A DNA stretch of 64,000 bases from an uncultured Corynebacterium sp. GTDB taxonomy: Bacteria > Actinomycetota > Actinomycetes > Mycobacteriales > Mycobacteriaceae. The stretch is from positions 1-64,000 of the forward strand of contig NZ_CAMIBP010000001.1 of assembly GCF_946223165.1 (NCBI RefSeq), read 5' to 3'. Positions within the stretch are counted from its first letter, which is position 1. Every line of letters begins with the position of its first letter. Position numbers and translations under genes: made by a program. Positions 49,444 to 58,017 of the stretch are shown here, piece after piece. Below the pieces are notes generated by a model. That model was not told the origin of the DNA and searched no databases. It saw only the letters and a list, made by a program, of their open reading frames with translations.

Positions 49444-50301
49444 ATGAGCGAGATTAAGAATGTCACCGTCGTTGGCTCCGGCGTCCTCGGCGCCCAAATT
49501 GCCTTCGTTACCGCCCACGCCGGCTTCACCGTCACCGCGTGGGACATCAATGACGAGGCCGTTGCCGCCGCCACCAAGCGTTTCGACGCCATTGGCTCCC
49601 AGGTCGCCGTCGAACTCGAGGGCGCCTCCGCCGAGACCGTCGCCGCCGCCCGCGAGCGCCTAAGCATCACCACCGACGTGGCCGCCGCGGTCAAGGACGC
49701 CGACCTCGTCATTGAGGCCGTCCCGGAGAACCTCGACCTCAAGCGCGACATGTGGGCCAAGATTGGTGCCGCCGCGCCTGCCGATGCCATCTTCTGCACC
49801 AACTCCTCCACCCTCCTGCCCTCCGACTTCGCCGACTCCACCGGCGCCCCCGAGCGCTTCCTGGCCCTGCACTTCGCCAATCACATCTGGATTCAGAACA
49901 CCGCCGAGATCATGCCGCACCCGGGCACCAACCTGGACCTGCTGCCCGTCATCGAAAAGTTTGCCCTCGATATCCGCATGGTTCCGATCGTGCTCAAGAA
50001 GCAGCAGCCGGGCTACGTGCTCAACACCCTCCTCGTGCCGTGGCTGAAGGCCGGCCAGTACCTGCTGGCGGAGGGCATCGCCGAGCCGGAGCAGATCGAC
50101 CGCGACTGGAAGAACTCCACCGGCGCCCCCAAGGGCCCGTTCGAGGTCATGGACCTCGTCGGGCTGCGCACCGTCGTTGCCGTCGGCGACCAGCCGGGCG
50201 CCCCGGAGTGGCAGAAGAAGTTCCTGGATATCGCCAAGGCCATGATTGCCGAGGGCAAGACCGGCGTCGAGTCCGGCGAGGGCTTTTATAAGTACGCTTA
50301 G
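49444..50301 (+). CDS. 3-hydroxyacyl-CoA dehydrogenase
   Basis: A 285-residue NAD-dependent dehydrogenase of the HAD/HBDH family. The Rossmann motif is VTVVGSGVLGAQIAFVTAHAG, followed by VIEAVPENLDLKRDMW, the CTNSSTLLPS segment, catalytic His in FLALHFANHIW, and the conserved LKKQQPGYVLNTLLVPW dimer helix. It oxidises L-3-hydroxyacyl-CoA (beta-oxidation or butyrate-type metabolism). AAGGAAAGG precedes the ATG, and an AT-rich promoter-like stretch lies at 49400-49420. Confidence 0.92.
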   Translation: MSEIKNVTVVGSGVLGAQIAFVTAHAGFTVTAWDINDEAVAAATKRFDAIGSQVAVELEGASAETVAAARERLSITTDVAAAVKDADLVIEAVPENLDLKRDMWAKIGAAAPADAIFCTNSSTLLPSDFADSTGAPERFLALHFANHIWIQNTAEIMPHPGTNLDLLPVIEKFALDIRMVPIVLKKQQPGYVLNTLLVPWLKAGQYLLAEGIAEPEQIDRDWKNSTGAPKGPFEVMDLVGLRTVVAVGDQPGAPEWQKKFLDIAKAMIAEGKTGVESGEGFYKYA

Positions 50302-50305
50302 TGGG

Positions 50306-50863
50306 GTGATTACCTCCACCGCACTCGCTAACGTCGTTCCCGCCTCCCGCGTCATGGACGGCGGGATTACCCTCCAGACTGGCGGGCCCATCAGCGGCCG
50401 CGCCTTCCCCGTCCAATGCGCGCCGGGCGATAACCTCATGGTCCACGCCGCCATCTACAAGGCCGATCCCGGCGACGTCATCGTCGCCTCTGGCGCCGGC
50501 TCCCGCCTGGCCCTCGCCGGCGGCAACGTGTGCGCGGTGGCCCAGCAGCGCGGCATCGCCGGCTTCGTGCTCGACGGCACCTTCCGCGACATCGCCGAGG
50601 TCCGCGAGCTGGGCTTCTCGGTCTTTTCGCGCGGCACCTGCCCCAAGCCGGGCACTAAGCGCGAGGTCGTTCTCGCCAACGCGGTCACCGTCGGCGGCGT
50701 GCTTGTGCGCCCCGGCGACATCATTGTTGCGGACGAGGACGGGATCGTCGTCGCCACGCCCGACGAAGTCGCGCAGATCCAGAAGGAGATCGAGCCGACC
50801 CTCGAGCAATGGATGGTCGAGCACCGGGCCAAGATTTCCAGGGCTATTGGTGAGGAGCTTTAG
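50306..50863 (+). CDS. RraA-like protein (aldolase/decarboxylase family)
   Basis: A 185-residue RraA/HMG-aldolase-fold protein. The core has GDNLMVHAAIYKADPGDVIV, GGNVCAVAQQRGIAGFVLDG and TFRDIAEVRELGFSVFSRGT, including the family's G-x20-RD metal and substrate motif. Members act as 4-hydroxy-4-methyl-2-oxoglutarate aldolase/oxaloacetate decarboxylase or as RNase E inhibitors; which applies is unclear. I chose the GTG at 50306, five bases after the dehydrogenase stop, indicating an operon. The N-terminal helix found in typical members looks altered. Confidence 0.8.
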   Translation: MITSTALANVVPASRVMDGGITLQTGGPISGRAFPVQCAPGDNLMVHAAIYKADPGDVIVASGAGSRLALAGGNVCAVAQQRGIAGFVLDGTFRDIAEVRELGFSVFSRGTCPKPGTKREVVLANAVTVGGVLVRPGDIIVADEDGIVVATPDEVAQIQKEIEPTLEQWMVEHRAKISRAIGEEL

Positions 50864-52099
50864 CTAGAACGGCACTGCCTCCTCCTCTTGGTCAATAGCC
50901 CAGTCATCACTGACGTCGAAAATTTCGACGATCGGTTGATCTGGTTTCTGCGCTTCCTCGCGCGCCCGCAGGCGCTTGTCTCGAATGACTTCCGCGACCT
51001 CGCGGACCCAGCGCTTGGATTCCGGGGAGAGGGGACCCGTCGGTTCGGTCACCACCCAGGTGCCGTCGCAGAAAAGCCAGACGATGTCGCCCGTGGCGGG
51101 GTCCATAATGTAGCGCAGCCGGCCCTCTGTCTTCATGTTGTGGTGACTTTGACACAGGCTGACGAGATTGTCCGGGTGCGTGGGGCCGCCGTCGGAATAA
51201 TTGACGGTGTGGTCCTTCTGCGAGCGGTGGGCCGGCCGTGTGCATCCGCCGACGCGGCACGTGCCGTCTCGCCCCTCGATAAACTTGGCCATGATCTCGG
51301 GGGTGCGGTAGCCGCCGGCTGGGCCGAAGGGGGCGGCGACATCGCGGACGACGTCGGGAGTGAATGTGTGCGTGGTCCAGCCGTACCCTTCCATGTAGGT
51401 GGGGGCGTCAGGGACGTCGGTGGCCTGGTACGTGTGGAGAATGACCCTAGGGGACGGGGCGACGGAGCCGGTGAGGAGTGCCGTGGCGGCTGAGGCAAGG
51501 GACAGGCCATGCACGTTGGCGGTCTCCCGGACGTGGAGGTCGATGGCGGCGCCGATGTGCGGCTCTACCTCGAGCGCGATTGTGGACATGCCGCCTTCGG
51601 TGGATAGGGAATAGCTTGGGCGTGGCTTCTTCTTGCGGAAGCTGATGGTTTCATCGAGCGCCTTGATGATGTCGCGGAGGCGCCGGCGGATGTGGGCCGG
51701 AGTCGGGAGCTCTTGGCCGGGTTTGGTGGGGGTGAAGTAGGCGGCGAGTGCTTTGTCTACGTGTGCGATGACGTCGGATCCGGGTAGCCCCAGTTTGGCG
51801 AGGACCTGATCAATGACGATGAGGCGCTGCACGTCGAGGCCGCCGTGGGCTGCGTGGGCCTGGGCGAGGAGCGGCAATTCTTTGAGGCGGTGCACTGCCA
51901 TGATGATGGACCCGACACGTTCGGGAGCGGTCCCGGTGTGCGCGGATAAGGTGGCGCACGATAGATCAAAGTCACAGTCGAGGGGAGGTAGGTATTCGAT
52001 CCATAGTTCGAGTTCGGCACGGCGTAGTTCGAGGGCGGCGGCGGACAGTGGATTATGGGGGTTACACGGGGCAAAGTAGGCGGTTGGGTACGTAGTCAT
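50864..52099 (-). CDS. HNH endonuclease domain protein (DUF222 type)
   Basis: A 411-residue protein of the widespread actinobacterial DUF222-HNH family. The N-terminal three quarters are helical; the C-terminal nuclease domain reads EGRDGTCRVGGCTRPAHRSQ, KDHTVNYSDGGPTHPDNLVS and LCQSHHNMK, with both zinc-binding Cys pairs and the catalytic His. Copies are often multiple and mobile; function in vivo is not known. ATG at 52099 is preferred over an upstream TTG. Confidence 0.85.
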   Translation of the reverse strand: MTTYPTAYFAPCNPHNPLSAAALELRRAELELWIEYLPPLDCDFDLSCATLSAHTGTAPERVGSIIMAVHRLKELPLLAQAHAAHGGLDVQRLIVIDQVLAKLGLPGSDVIAHVDKALAAYFTPTKPGQELPTPAHIRRRLRDIIKALDETISFRKKKPRPSYSLSTEGGMSTIALEVEPHIGAAIDLHVRETANVHGLSLASAATALLTGSVAPSPRVILHTYQATDVPDAPTYMEGYGWTTHTFTPDVVRDVAAPFGPAGGYRTPEIMAKFIEGRDGTCRVGGCTRPAHRSQKDHTVNYSDGGPTHPDNLVSLCQSHHNMKTEGRLRYIMDPATGDIVWLFCDGTWVVTEPTGPLSPESKRWVREVAEVIRDKRLRAREEAQKPDQPIVEIFDVSDDWAIDQEEEAVPF

Positions 52100-52245
52100 C
52101 TCTTGTTGTCTCTCACTCAAGGGATTCGAACGGTTGTACTAATGTTAGTCTAGAATAGCCCGTGAAACTCCGCAAGGGTTCATGGAGTATGAATGGCGTA
52201 CTCGGTGTAGACGCGCTCGGTCATAGCCGTTGGAACGGACTGATT

Positions 52246-52407
52246 GTGGAAAAGCTTGAGCTGGACGTTCTCGTTTTCAGATTTGGCACGGCGGGCAAGA
52301 CTATTGCCATGGAGCAGTCGCCCGCCATGTACGGCGGCACCTGCACCAATATCGAGTGTGTGCTCACACAGGGGCTGCTCACATTGTCTGCGGAGGGAAA
52401 GAACTGA
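52246..52407 (+). pseudogene. N-terminal remnant of a pyridine nucleotide-disulfide oxidoreductase (RclA/MerA-like)
   Basis: The text LDVLVFRFGTAGKTIAMEQS, then PAMYGGTCTNIECVLTQGLL and TLSAEGKN, matches the FAD-binding start and redox-active disulfide of this family (canonical GxGxAG, then YGGTCxNxxC). The dinucleotide glycine motif is damaged, the segment between it and the VEQS strand is deleted, and a stop follows. The rest of the enzyme, about 400 residues, is absent. Confidence 0.7.
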
Positions 52408-52459
52408 CGGGCATGCGACGTTTACGGGGCCGAGGACTGCGGTGGTGAGCGACGTGCAG

Positions 52460-52496
52460 TTGGCATAGCGCTATTGAAAGTAGTATTCATTAACGA
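52460..52496 (+). promoter_or_regulatory. Candidate leaderless promoter and metal-box of the CobW gene
   Basis: TTGGCA (52460-52465) and TAGTAT (52481-52486) are placed as -35/-10 with the ATG only ten bases after the -10 and no ribosome-binding site. TTGAAAGTAGTATTCATT (52474-52491) is an AT-rich imperfect inverted repeat over the -10 and could be a Zur-type operator. Confidence 0.45.
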
Positions 52497-53534
52497 ATGA
52501 CCACACCTGTCACTGTCTTATCCGGATTCCTGGGCAGCGGAAAAACCACGCTGCTGAACCACCTTCTTGCCAACCGCGAGGGGCGCAAGCTCGCCATCAT
52601 CGTGAATGACTTCTCGGAGGTCAATATCGATGCCGCGCTCGTCGCGAGGGAGGGACACCTCGAGCGCGGGGAGGACCGCTTCGTCGAGCTGCAGAACGGA
52701 TGCATCTGCTGCACTCTGCGCGAGGATCTCATCGAGTCGGTGGGGAGGTTGGCGCGGTCGGGACGCTTCGATCAGATTGTCATCGAGTCGACAGGCATAT
52801 CGGAGCCCATGCCGGTGGCGGCGACGCTGGACTATATCCCGGAGGCGCACGTGGACACGATGGTCTCGCTCGTCGACGCCTCGACATTCCTGGACCAGCT
52901 GCGGCGGGGGCGCCGGCTTGTCGATGCGAAGTTGGAGGCCACGCCGGAGGACGACCGCACGATCGCGGATCTGCTGGTGGACCAGGTGGAGTTCGCGGAC
53001 CTCATCCTGGTAACGAAGACCGACATCGCGACGGACACGGAGCGGGTCATGGCGACCGTGAAGGCGATGAACCCGCGGGCGCGGCTGGTGCCGGTCACCA
53101 ACGGGGTCATCGCGCCGGCGTTGGTGCTCGACGCGCACCTTTATGACCAAGCGACGGCGGCGACGTACAACGGGTATGCGGAGGAGCTGGACACGCCGCA
53201 CACACCAGAGACGGAGGAATACGGGATTTCCTCGGTTGTCTTTCGGGCCGACAGGCCGTTCAACCGGGAACGGCTTCTGCGAGCGCTGCGGGCATCGACG
53301 GGTCTGGTGCGATCGAAGGGATATGCGTGGATCGACACGGATCTCACGGTGGCCCACGCGTGGCAGCAGGCGGGGCCCAACCTGCAGATTATGCCGGCGG
53401 CGCTGTGGGCGGGCATCGAGACGCGGCCGGGCAGCGAGGTCGTGCTCATCGGCGTGGATTTCGACGCCGCCGCGACGCTCGCTGCGTTCGAGGACGCGGT
53501 GCTCACGGATGCGGAGGTCGCGGCGCTGCTGTGA
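52497..53534 (+). CDS. CobW/COG0523 GTP-binding metallochaperone
   Basis: A 345-residue G3E GTPase. The P-loop is LSGFLGSGKTTLLNHLL, followed by VNDFSEVNIDAALV, the metal-binding CxCC motif NGCICCTLREDL, the IESTGISEP switch and VTKTD base recognition; a CobW C-terminal domain begins near residue 245. Such proteins insert or traffic zinc or cobalt. An operator-like repeat over its promoter is consistent with zinc-starvation control. The glutamine amidotransferase follows after nine bases. Confidence 0.92.
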   Translation: MTTPVTVLSGFLGSGKTTLLNHLLANREGRKLAIIVNDFSEVNIDAALVAREGHLERGEDRFVELQNGCICCTLREDLIESVGRLARSGRFDQIVIESTGISEPMPVAATLDYIPEAHVDTMVSLVDASTFLDQLRRGRRLVDAKLEATPEDDRTIADLLVDQVEFADLILVTKTDIATDTERVMATVKAMNPRARLVPVTNGVIAPALVLDAHLYDQATAATYNGYAEELDTPHTPETEEYGISSVVFRADRPFNRERLLRALRASTGLVRSKGYAWIDTDLTVAHAWQQAGPNLQIMPAALWAGIETRPGSEVVLIGVDFDAAATLAAFEDAVLTDAEVAALL

Positions 53535-53543
53535 GGTAGATTT

Positions 53544-54218
53544 GTGCGCATGATTACTGTTCTCCAGCCCGATGAGGAAGTCACCCTCGGCCGCTTTGCG
53601 CAGTGGCTCACCGTTGAGTACCGGACGGTGGAGCTGTTTAAGGATCCGGTTCCGGCACTCGATGAGGTGCGCGGCGGGCTCATCGTGTTGGGCGGCCGCA
53701 TCGACGCCTACGAGCTGCCCGACGAGCTATGCCAGCTGCTGCGCGATGCCGTGGCGGAGGACATCCCGGTGCTGGGCATCTGCCTGGGGCACCAGGTCCT
53801 GGCGCGCGCGTTCGGCGGCGAGGTGGCCGTGGGACATGCCGCGGGCGACGAGGATGGCGCGTTCGAGATCGCGGTCAACGCGGCGGGCCAGGCGGATCCG
53901 GTCATCGGCGTGCTGGGGGAGGGCCAGGTCATGCCGGAGTCGCACCATGACGTGGTGACGACGGTGCCGCAGGGTGCGGTGGTGCTGGCGTCGAGCGAGC
54001 GCTGCGCGGTGCAGGCGATGCGCATCGGGTCGGCGGTGTCCACGCAGTTCCACCCCGAGGCCAGCCCGGAGATTATGGGCCACTGGCGCACGCTGACGGG
54101 GCAGTCGCGCGAGGAGGGCATCGCGGAGATGGAGCGCGTCGACGGCGAGGTGGCGCGCGGCGGCGAGGCCATCGCCCGGGCGTTTAGCGAGGTTGTGGCG
54201 GCACGAACTGCGCGCTAA
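53544..54218 (+). CDS. Class I glutamine amidotransferase-like protein
   Basis: A 224-residue triad amidotransferase. The nucleophile elbow is VLGICLGHQVLARAFGG (Cys near residue 79), and the His-Glu pair is in STQFHPEASPE. It is a stand-alone GATase like those that hydrolyse gamma-glutamyl compounds or serve unknown partners. GAGG overlapping the CobW stop favours the GTG at 53544; an ATG two codons later is an alternative. It overlaps the convergent NUDIX gene by 35 bases. Confidence 0.85.
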   Translation: MRMITVLQPDEEVTLGRFAQWLTVEYRTVELFKDPVPALDEVRGGLIVLGGRIDAYELPDELCQLLRDAVAEDIPVLGICLGHQVLARAFGGEVAVGHAAGDEDGAFEIAVNAAGQADPVIGVLGEGQVMPESHHDVVTTVPQGAVVLASSERCAVQAMRIGSAVSTQFHPEASPEIMGHWRTLTGQSREEGIAEMERVDGEVARGGEAIARAFSEVVAARTAR

Positions 54219-54576
54219 GCGGCGCGAGGGGGACGTGGGGGTCGCGGTGGTCGACCCAGGCGATCTCCTCGATTTCGGCGCGGGGCGAGGGGGATATGGG
54301 GCCGTCGTAGGCGAAGAGGTGGCCGACGACGGTAAAGCCCGGTTCGTTAGCGGCGGGCGCGCGGAAGACCCCGAGGAACTTGAGGTCACCTGGCGCAATG
54401 GAAACGCCGAGTTCTTCGGCGACCTCGCGGCAGGCGGCATCGGCGGCAGATTCGCCGGGCTCGGGCTTGCCGCCGGGGAATTGGAAGAGCGAGGTGCCGC
54501 GCTTGCGGCAGCCGAGGATGCGGCCCGCGTGGTCAGTAAAGACGACGGCGGAGACGGTGACTACGTTTGAGGGCAT
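54184..54576 (-). CDS. NUDIX hydrolase (MutT-like)
   Basis: A 130-residue pyrophosphohydrolase. The Nudix box is GGKPEPGESAADAACREVAE then ELG, with every consensus residue (G-x5-E-x7-RE-x2-E). MutT-like members remove oxidised nucleotides such as 8-oxo-dGTP. Its ATG shares the palindrome CATG (54574-54577) with the ATG of the divergent CHY zinc-finger gene. Confidence 0.9.
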   Translation of the reverse strand: MPSNVVTVSAVVFTDHAGRILGCRKRGTSLFQFPGGKPEPGESAADAACREVAEELGVSIAPGDLKFLGVFRAPAANEPGFTVVGHLFAYDGPISPSPRAEIEEIAWVDHRDPHVPLAPLSAQFVPPQPR

Positions 54577-54862
54577 GATGATTCACGGTGCGATTGACGG
54601 GGAGGGGCGCTGCGCGCACTGGCACAGCGAGCTTGACGTAGTGGCCAACCGGTGCGCGACGTGCGGCGAGTGGTTCGCGTGCTCGCTGTGTCATCCAGCC
54701 GATCATGCGTTCGGACCGATGCCGCTGGACCAGCCGGCGGCGATGTGCGGGGCGTGTGGCCACACGATGACGTACGCGGAATACGGAAGGGCGTGCCCGC
54801 AGTGCGGACACGCCTTCAACCCGGGGTGCGCTCTGCACGCCGAGATCTATTTTCAGGTTTAG
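54575..54862 (+). CDS. CHY zinc finger protein
   Basis: A 95-residue zinc-binding protein. Cys/His pairs are dense: GRCAHWHSELDVVANRCATC, FACSLCHPADH, MCGACGHTM and ACPQCGHAFNPGCALH, the pattern of the CHY-type zinc finger. Function unknown; small bacterial members are uncharacterised. GAGGG lies before the ATG. A second ATG directly follows the first. Confidence 0.88.
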   Translation: MMIHGAIDGEGRCAHWHSELDVVANRCATCGEWFACSLCHPADHAFGPMPLDQPAAMCGACGHTMTYAEYGRACPQCGHAFNPGCALHAEIYFQV

Positions 54863-55332
54863 CGGCTGGACAGGGAGTTGAACTGTGCGACGCCGGACTG
54901 CAGATCCGGGACGCGGACGACGTAGTTGGTGCCTGGCACCTCGATGTCGGTGGTGGCGGTGCTGGACTGGGTCAACAGCGGGATAACCTGCTTGGTGGCG
55001 GCCGGGGTCTGCTGGGCCGGGGTCTGGCCCTGGTTCTGGGCCGGGGTGGTGGTGCCGCCGTTGAGGTTGCAGCGCGCGATGGCCTCGTCGGCGCGGGCGA
55101 TGGCGTCGCGGATCTCGGCGCCGCGCGGGTGGACCGTGGCGACGGCGAGTGCCTGCTGCTTCTTAGCGTTGTAGTCGGAGGAGTTGGTGTAGTACTTCTG
55201 GGCCTGTTCACAGGTGATCTGGCCGGAGGGGATCTTGGCGAGGTAGTTGTCGACGACGTCGGCGGAGGCGGCCGGGGCGGCCAGGCCGGCGGTGAGAACG
55301 GTAGCAGCAGCGATGAGCGTGAATCTCTTCAT
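54859..55332 (-). CDS. Secreted protein of unknown function
   Basis: A 157-residue exported protein: signal peptide (KRFTLIAAATVLTAGLAAPA, cleaved after ASA), a helical domain with two Cys (ITCEQAQKYY, AIARCNLNGG), a Gln/Thr/Pro-rich linker, and a short C-terminal segment. No family recognised. It overlaps the convergent CHY gene by four bases. Confidence 0.7.
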   Translation of the reverse strand: MKRFTLIAAATVLTAGLAAPAASADVVDNYLAKIPSGQITCEQAQKYYTNSSDYNAKKQQALAVATVHPRGAEIRDAIARADEAIARCNLNGGTTTPAQNQGQTPAQQTPAATKQVIPLLTQSSTATTDIEVPGTNYVVRVPDLQSGVAQFNSLSSR

Positions 55333-55385
55333 GCGGGCCAGTATGGCATACGTGACACTACTGTGAAAGTTCTGACAATAATTAG

Positions 55386-56678
55386 TTACGCAATTCCCAG
55401 GAATTTGTTAACCACGCGCTCGTAGGCGCGCACAGTCAGGTCGAGGTCCTCAAGGTAAAGGAACTCGTCATGGCTGTGGAGCTGCTTGTTGGCGGCGGCG
55501 AGGGAGCGCTCGCGGGCATGGAGGGCAAAGCCATAGCCGACGCCGCCCAGGCGGCGCGCGAAACGCAGATCTGAGCCGCCCGTGGCCAGGGTGGGGACGA
55601 CGGGCCTATCGGGGAAGAACTCGGCGGTGACCTCGCAGAGCGTGGAGTACAGCGGGCCGGAGGTGGGAGAGACCGTAGAGTCCTCGGAAATGAGGCGCTC
55701 GATCTCGACGTCGATGTCGCCGATGGCGGCGCGGAGCATGGCGTCGACGTCATCCTGGATCTGGGAGGCCAGCGGGCGGATATCCATCTCGAGGTACGCG
55801 TGCGAAGGGAGGACGTTGATGGCGCCGCCGGCCCGCAGCACGGTCTGCGAGACCGTCGTGTGGGAGAAGGCGTGCGCGAAGGCCGCGAGATCCCCGAAGG
55901 GGGAGTAATCGCCGGAGGCGATGGCGGCCAGCTGAGCCTCCGAGAAGCGGAAGGAATCGAGGAAACCGTGCCAGATGGAGTCATCGGCAAGCGGCGACTG
56001 CACGGCGGCGATACGCTGCGCGACCTGGGCGAGCTTCACCACGGCAAAGTCCTTGTTGTAGGGGGTGGAGCCGTGGCCGGCATCGCCGTGCACGTGGACG
56101 CGGCGCTGGGCGGCGCCCTTCTCGCCGACGATGATGGCCACGCCGCCCGGCAGGTGGGAGCCGCCGGTCTCGGACAGGCAGTTCTTCCAGGAAAACGCCT
56201 CGGGGGCGTTCTCGGAAATCCACTTGGCGCCCAGGCCGCCGCGGGCCTCCTCGTCCGCCAGGCCCACGAAGGTGAGATCGCCGCCGGAGTTGCCGCGCCG
56301 GGCGACCTCGCGGGTCACGGCGGCCATGGAGGCGGTGATGAAGAGCATGTCGACGGCGCCGCGGCCGTAGAGCTTGCCGTCTTCGATGACCGCGCCAAAG
56401 GGGTCCTTGGTCCACTTGGCCTCATCGACGGGGACGACATCGGTGTGGCCCAGCAGGGTCAGTGGCTCCTTCTCTGGCGAGCCGGGGACGGTGAAGGCGA
56501 TGGATGTGCGGTGGGGGTGGGGCTCGAAGCGCTGGACCTGGACGTCAGTGCCCTCGAAAAACTCCTCCAGAGTGTCCGCGTTGCGCTCCTCGAAGCCGGA
56601 GTCCGGGGTGAGATCGTTGACGCAGGCGTTGCGGATGAGTTTCTGGAGAAGGGCGAGGGTGTCGTCGGTGAGGCTCAT
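55386..56678 (-). CDS. M20 family metallopeptidase
   Basis: A 430-residue zinc peptidase of the ArgE/DapE/CPG2 family. Metal-binding motifs are LTLLGHTDVVPVD, GRGAVDMLFITASM, FVGLADEEARGG (catalytic Glu and metal Glu) and the C-terminal HSHDEF; the dimerisation domain lies at about 190-310. The substrate is probably a dipeptide or N-acyl amino acid. A TAAAAT stands eight bases before the ATG, so the mRNA may be leaderless. Divergent from bioB. Confidence 0.9.
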   Translation of the reverse strand: MSLTDDTLALLQKLIRNACVNDLTPDSGFEERNADTLEEFFEGTDVQVQRFEPHPHRTSIAFTVPGSPEKEPLTLLGHTDVVPVDEAKWTKDPFGAVIEDGKLYGRGAVDMLFITASMAAVTREVARRGNSGGDLTFVGLADEEARGGLGAKWISENAPEAFSWKNCLSETGGSHLPGGVAIIVGEKGAAQRRVHVHGDAGHGSTPYNKDFAVVKLAQVAQRIAAVQSPLADDSIWHGFLDSFRFSEAQLAAIASGDYSPFGDLAAFAHAFSHTTVSQTVLRAGGAINVLPSHAYLEMDIRPLASQIQDDVDAMLRAAIGDIDVEIERLISEDSTVSPTSGPLYSTLCEVTAEFFPDRPVVPTLATGGSDLRFARRLGGVGYGFALHARERSLAAANKQLHSHDEFLYLEDLDLTVRAYERVVNKFLGIA

Positions 56679-56739
56679 GGGGGATATTTTACGCGCGCGG
56701 TGACACCCGGCCGAGAAATGTGACTGAACACTATTCAAG

Positions 56740-56754
56740 TTGAACGTCGTTCAA
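56740..56754. promoter_or_regulatory. BioQ-type operator of bioB
   Basis: TTGAAC-GTC-GTTCAA is a perfect inverted repeat 14 bases before the bioB ATG, and a partial TGAAC-N4-TTCA copy lies just upstream near 56724. It matches the TGAAC-N3-GTTxx pattern I recall for BioQ, the corynebacterial biotin regulator. Confidence 0.75.
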
Positions 56755-56768
56755 GTAAGGTATCGCGC

Positions 56769-57749
56769 ATGACCATTCTTGATATTGCACGTGAGAAGGC
56801 GCTCGGCCGCGGCGAGGGCCTCACCCAAGAAGAACTCCTGCAGGTGCTCGAAGTCCCCGACGAGCAGCTGGAAGAACTGGCGGATATTGCGCACCAGACC
56901 CGCCTCAAATGGTGCGGCCCCGACGTTTCCGTCGAGGGCATCATCTCCATCAAGACCGGCGGCTGCCCGGAGGACTGCCACTTCTGCTCGCAGTCGGGCC
57001 GCTTCGATTCCCCGGTGCGCGCCGCTCGCCTCGACATCGCCGAGCTGGTCGAGGCCGCCCAGAAGACCGCCAAGACCGGCGCGACGGAGTTCTGCATCGT
57101 CGCCGCTGTGAAGTCGCCTGACGATGCCCTCCTGGACCAGGTCGGCCAGGCCATCGCCGCCATCAACGACGCCGTGGACATCGAGATCTCCTGCTCGCTG
57201 GGCACGCTCACCCGAGAGCAGGCGCAGCGGCTCAAGGACATGGGCGCGCAGCGCTACAACCACAACCTGGAGACCTCCCGCTCTTTCTTCCCGCAGGTCG
57301 TCACCACGCACACGTGGGAGGAGCGCCTCGAGACCCTCGAGCACGTCCGCGCCGTGGGCATGGAGATCTGCTCCGGTGGCATCCTGGGCATGGGCGAGTC
57401 CCTGGCGGACCGCGCCGAGTTCGCCTACCAGCTGGCGCAGCTCGAACCGTGTGAGGTGCCGATGAACTTCCTCGACCCGCGCCCCGGCACCCCCTTCGCC
57501 GACTACCCGCTGGTCCCGCTGGGCGAGGCCCTGCGCGCCGTTGCCGCCTTCCGCTTGGCGATGCCGTCCGTGACCTTGCGCTTTGCCGGCGGCCGTGAGC
57601 TATCGCTGGGCGACGATGGTACCGAGCGCGGCCTGCTGGGCGGCATCAACGCCATCATCGCGGGCAACTACCTCACCACGCTGGGCAAGCAGATCGAGAA
57701 GGACATCGACATGCTCGGCCGCATTGATCTCCCGATCAAGGCTCTCTAA
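56769..57749 (+). CDS. bioB: Biotin synthase
   Basis: A 326-residue radical SAM enzyme that inserts sulfur into dethiobiotin. The SAM cluster motif is GGCPEDCHFCSQSG (CxxxCxxC near residues 67-74); the [2Fe-2S] ligands are in EFCIVAAV and EISCSLGT, with the LRFAGGRE arginine near 260. The motifs and length are normal. It is expressed under a BioQ-like operator and overlaps bsaP by one base (TAATG). Confidence 0.97.
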   Translation: MTILDIAREKALGRGEGLTQEELLQVLEVPDEQLEELADIAHQTRLKWCGPDVSVEGIISIKTGGCPEDCHFCSQSGRFDSPVRAARLDIAELVEAAQKTAKTGATEFCIVAAVKSPDDALLDQVGQAIAAINDAVDIEISCSLGTLTREQAQRLKDMGAQRYNHNLETSRSFFPQVVTTHTWEERLETLEHVRAVGMEICSGGILGMGESLADRAEFAYQLAQLEPCEVPMNFLDPRPGTPFADYPLVPLGEALRAVAAFRLAMPSVTLRFAGGRELSLGDDGTERGLLGGINAIIAGNYLTTLGKQIEKDIDMLGRIDLPIKAL

Positions 57750-57997
57750 TGGAAGAATTAGCCGCGGCGGTCCTGGCCGGCGAGCAGCCCGTCTTCCATC
57801 CCAACACGGGCGAGCCCTTCCAGGACGCGCACCTGCATCCCGCGGCCGCGGCGGGCTTGGACGTGCCGCGCTACTGTCAGCTGTGCGGGCGCCGCATGGT
57901 GGTCCAGGTTCGACCGGACGGGTGGTCGGCGCGGTGCTCCCGGCACGGCGAGCTGGACTCCGAGTGGCTCTACGTGGAGACGCTGCCAGGCCAGTAA
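57749..57997 (+). CDS. bsaP: Biotin synthase auxiliary protein BsaP
   Basis: An 82-residue protein with FHPNTGEPFQDAHLHPAAAA and a metal-binding-looking YCQLCGRRMVVQVR...ARCSRHGELDS region. This matches the small iron-sulfur protein described in mycobacteria and corynebacteria as needed for BioB activity. Its one-base overlap with bioB and shared terminator support a joint role in the final biotin step. Confidence 0.85.
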   Translation: MEELAAAVLAGEQPVFHPNTGEPFQDAHLHPAAAAGLDVPRYCQLCGRRMVVQVRPDGWSARCSRHGELDSEWLYVETLPGQ

Positions 57998-58017
57998 ACG
58001 GGCCGGAGCGTGCATAG

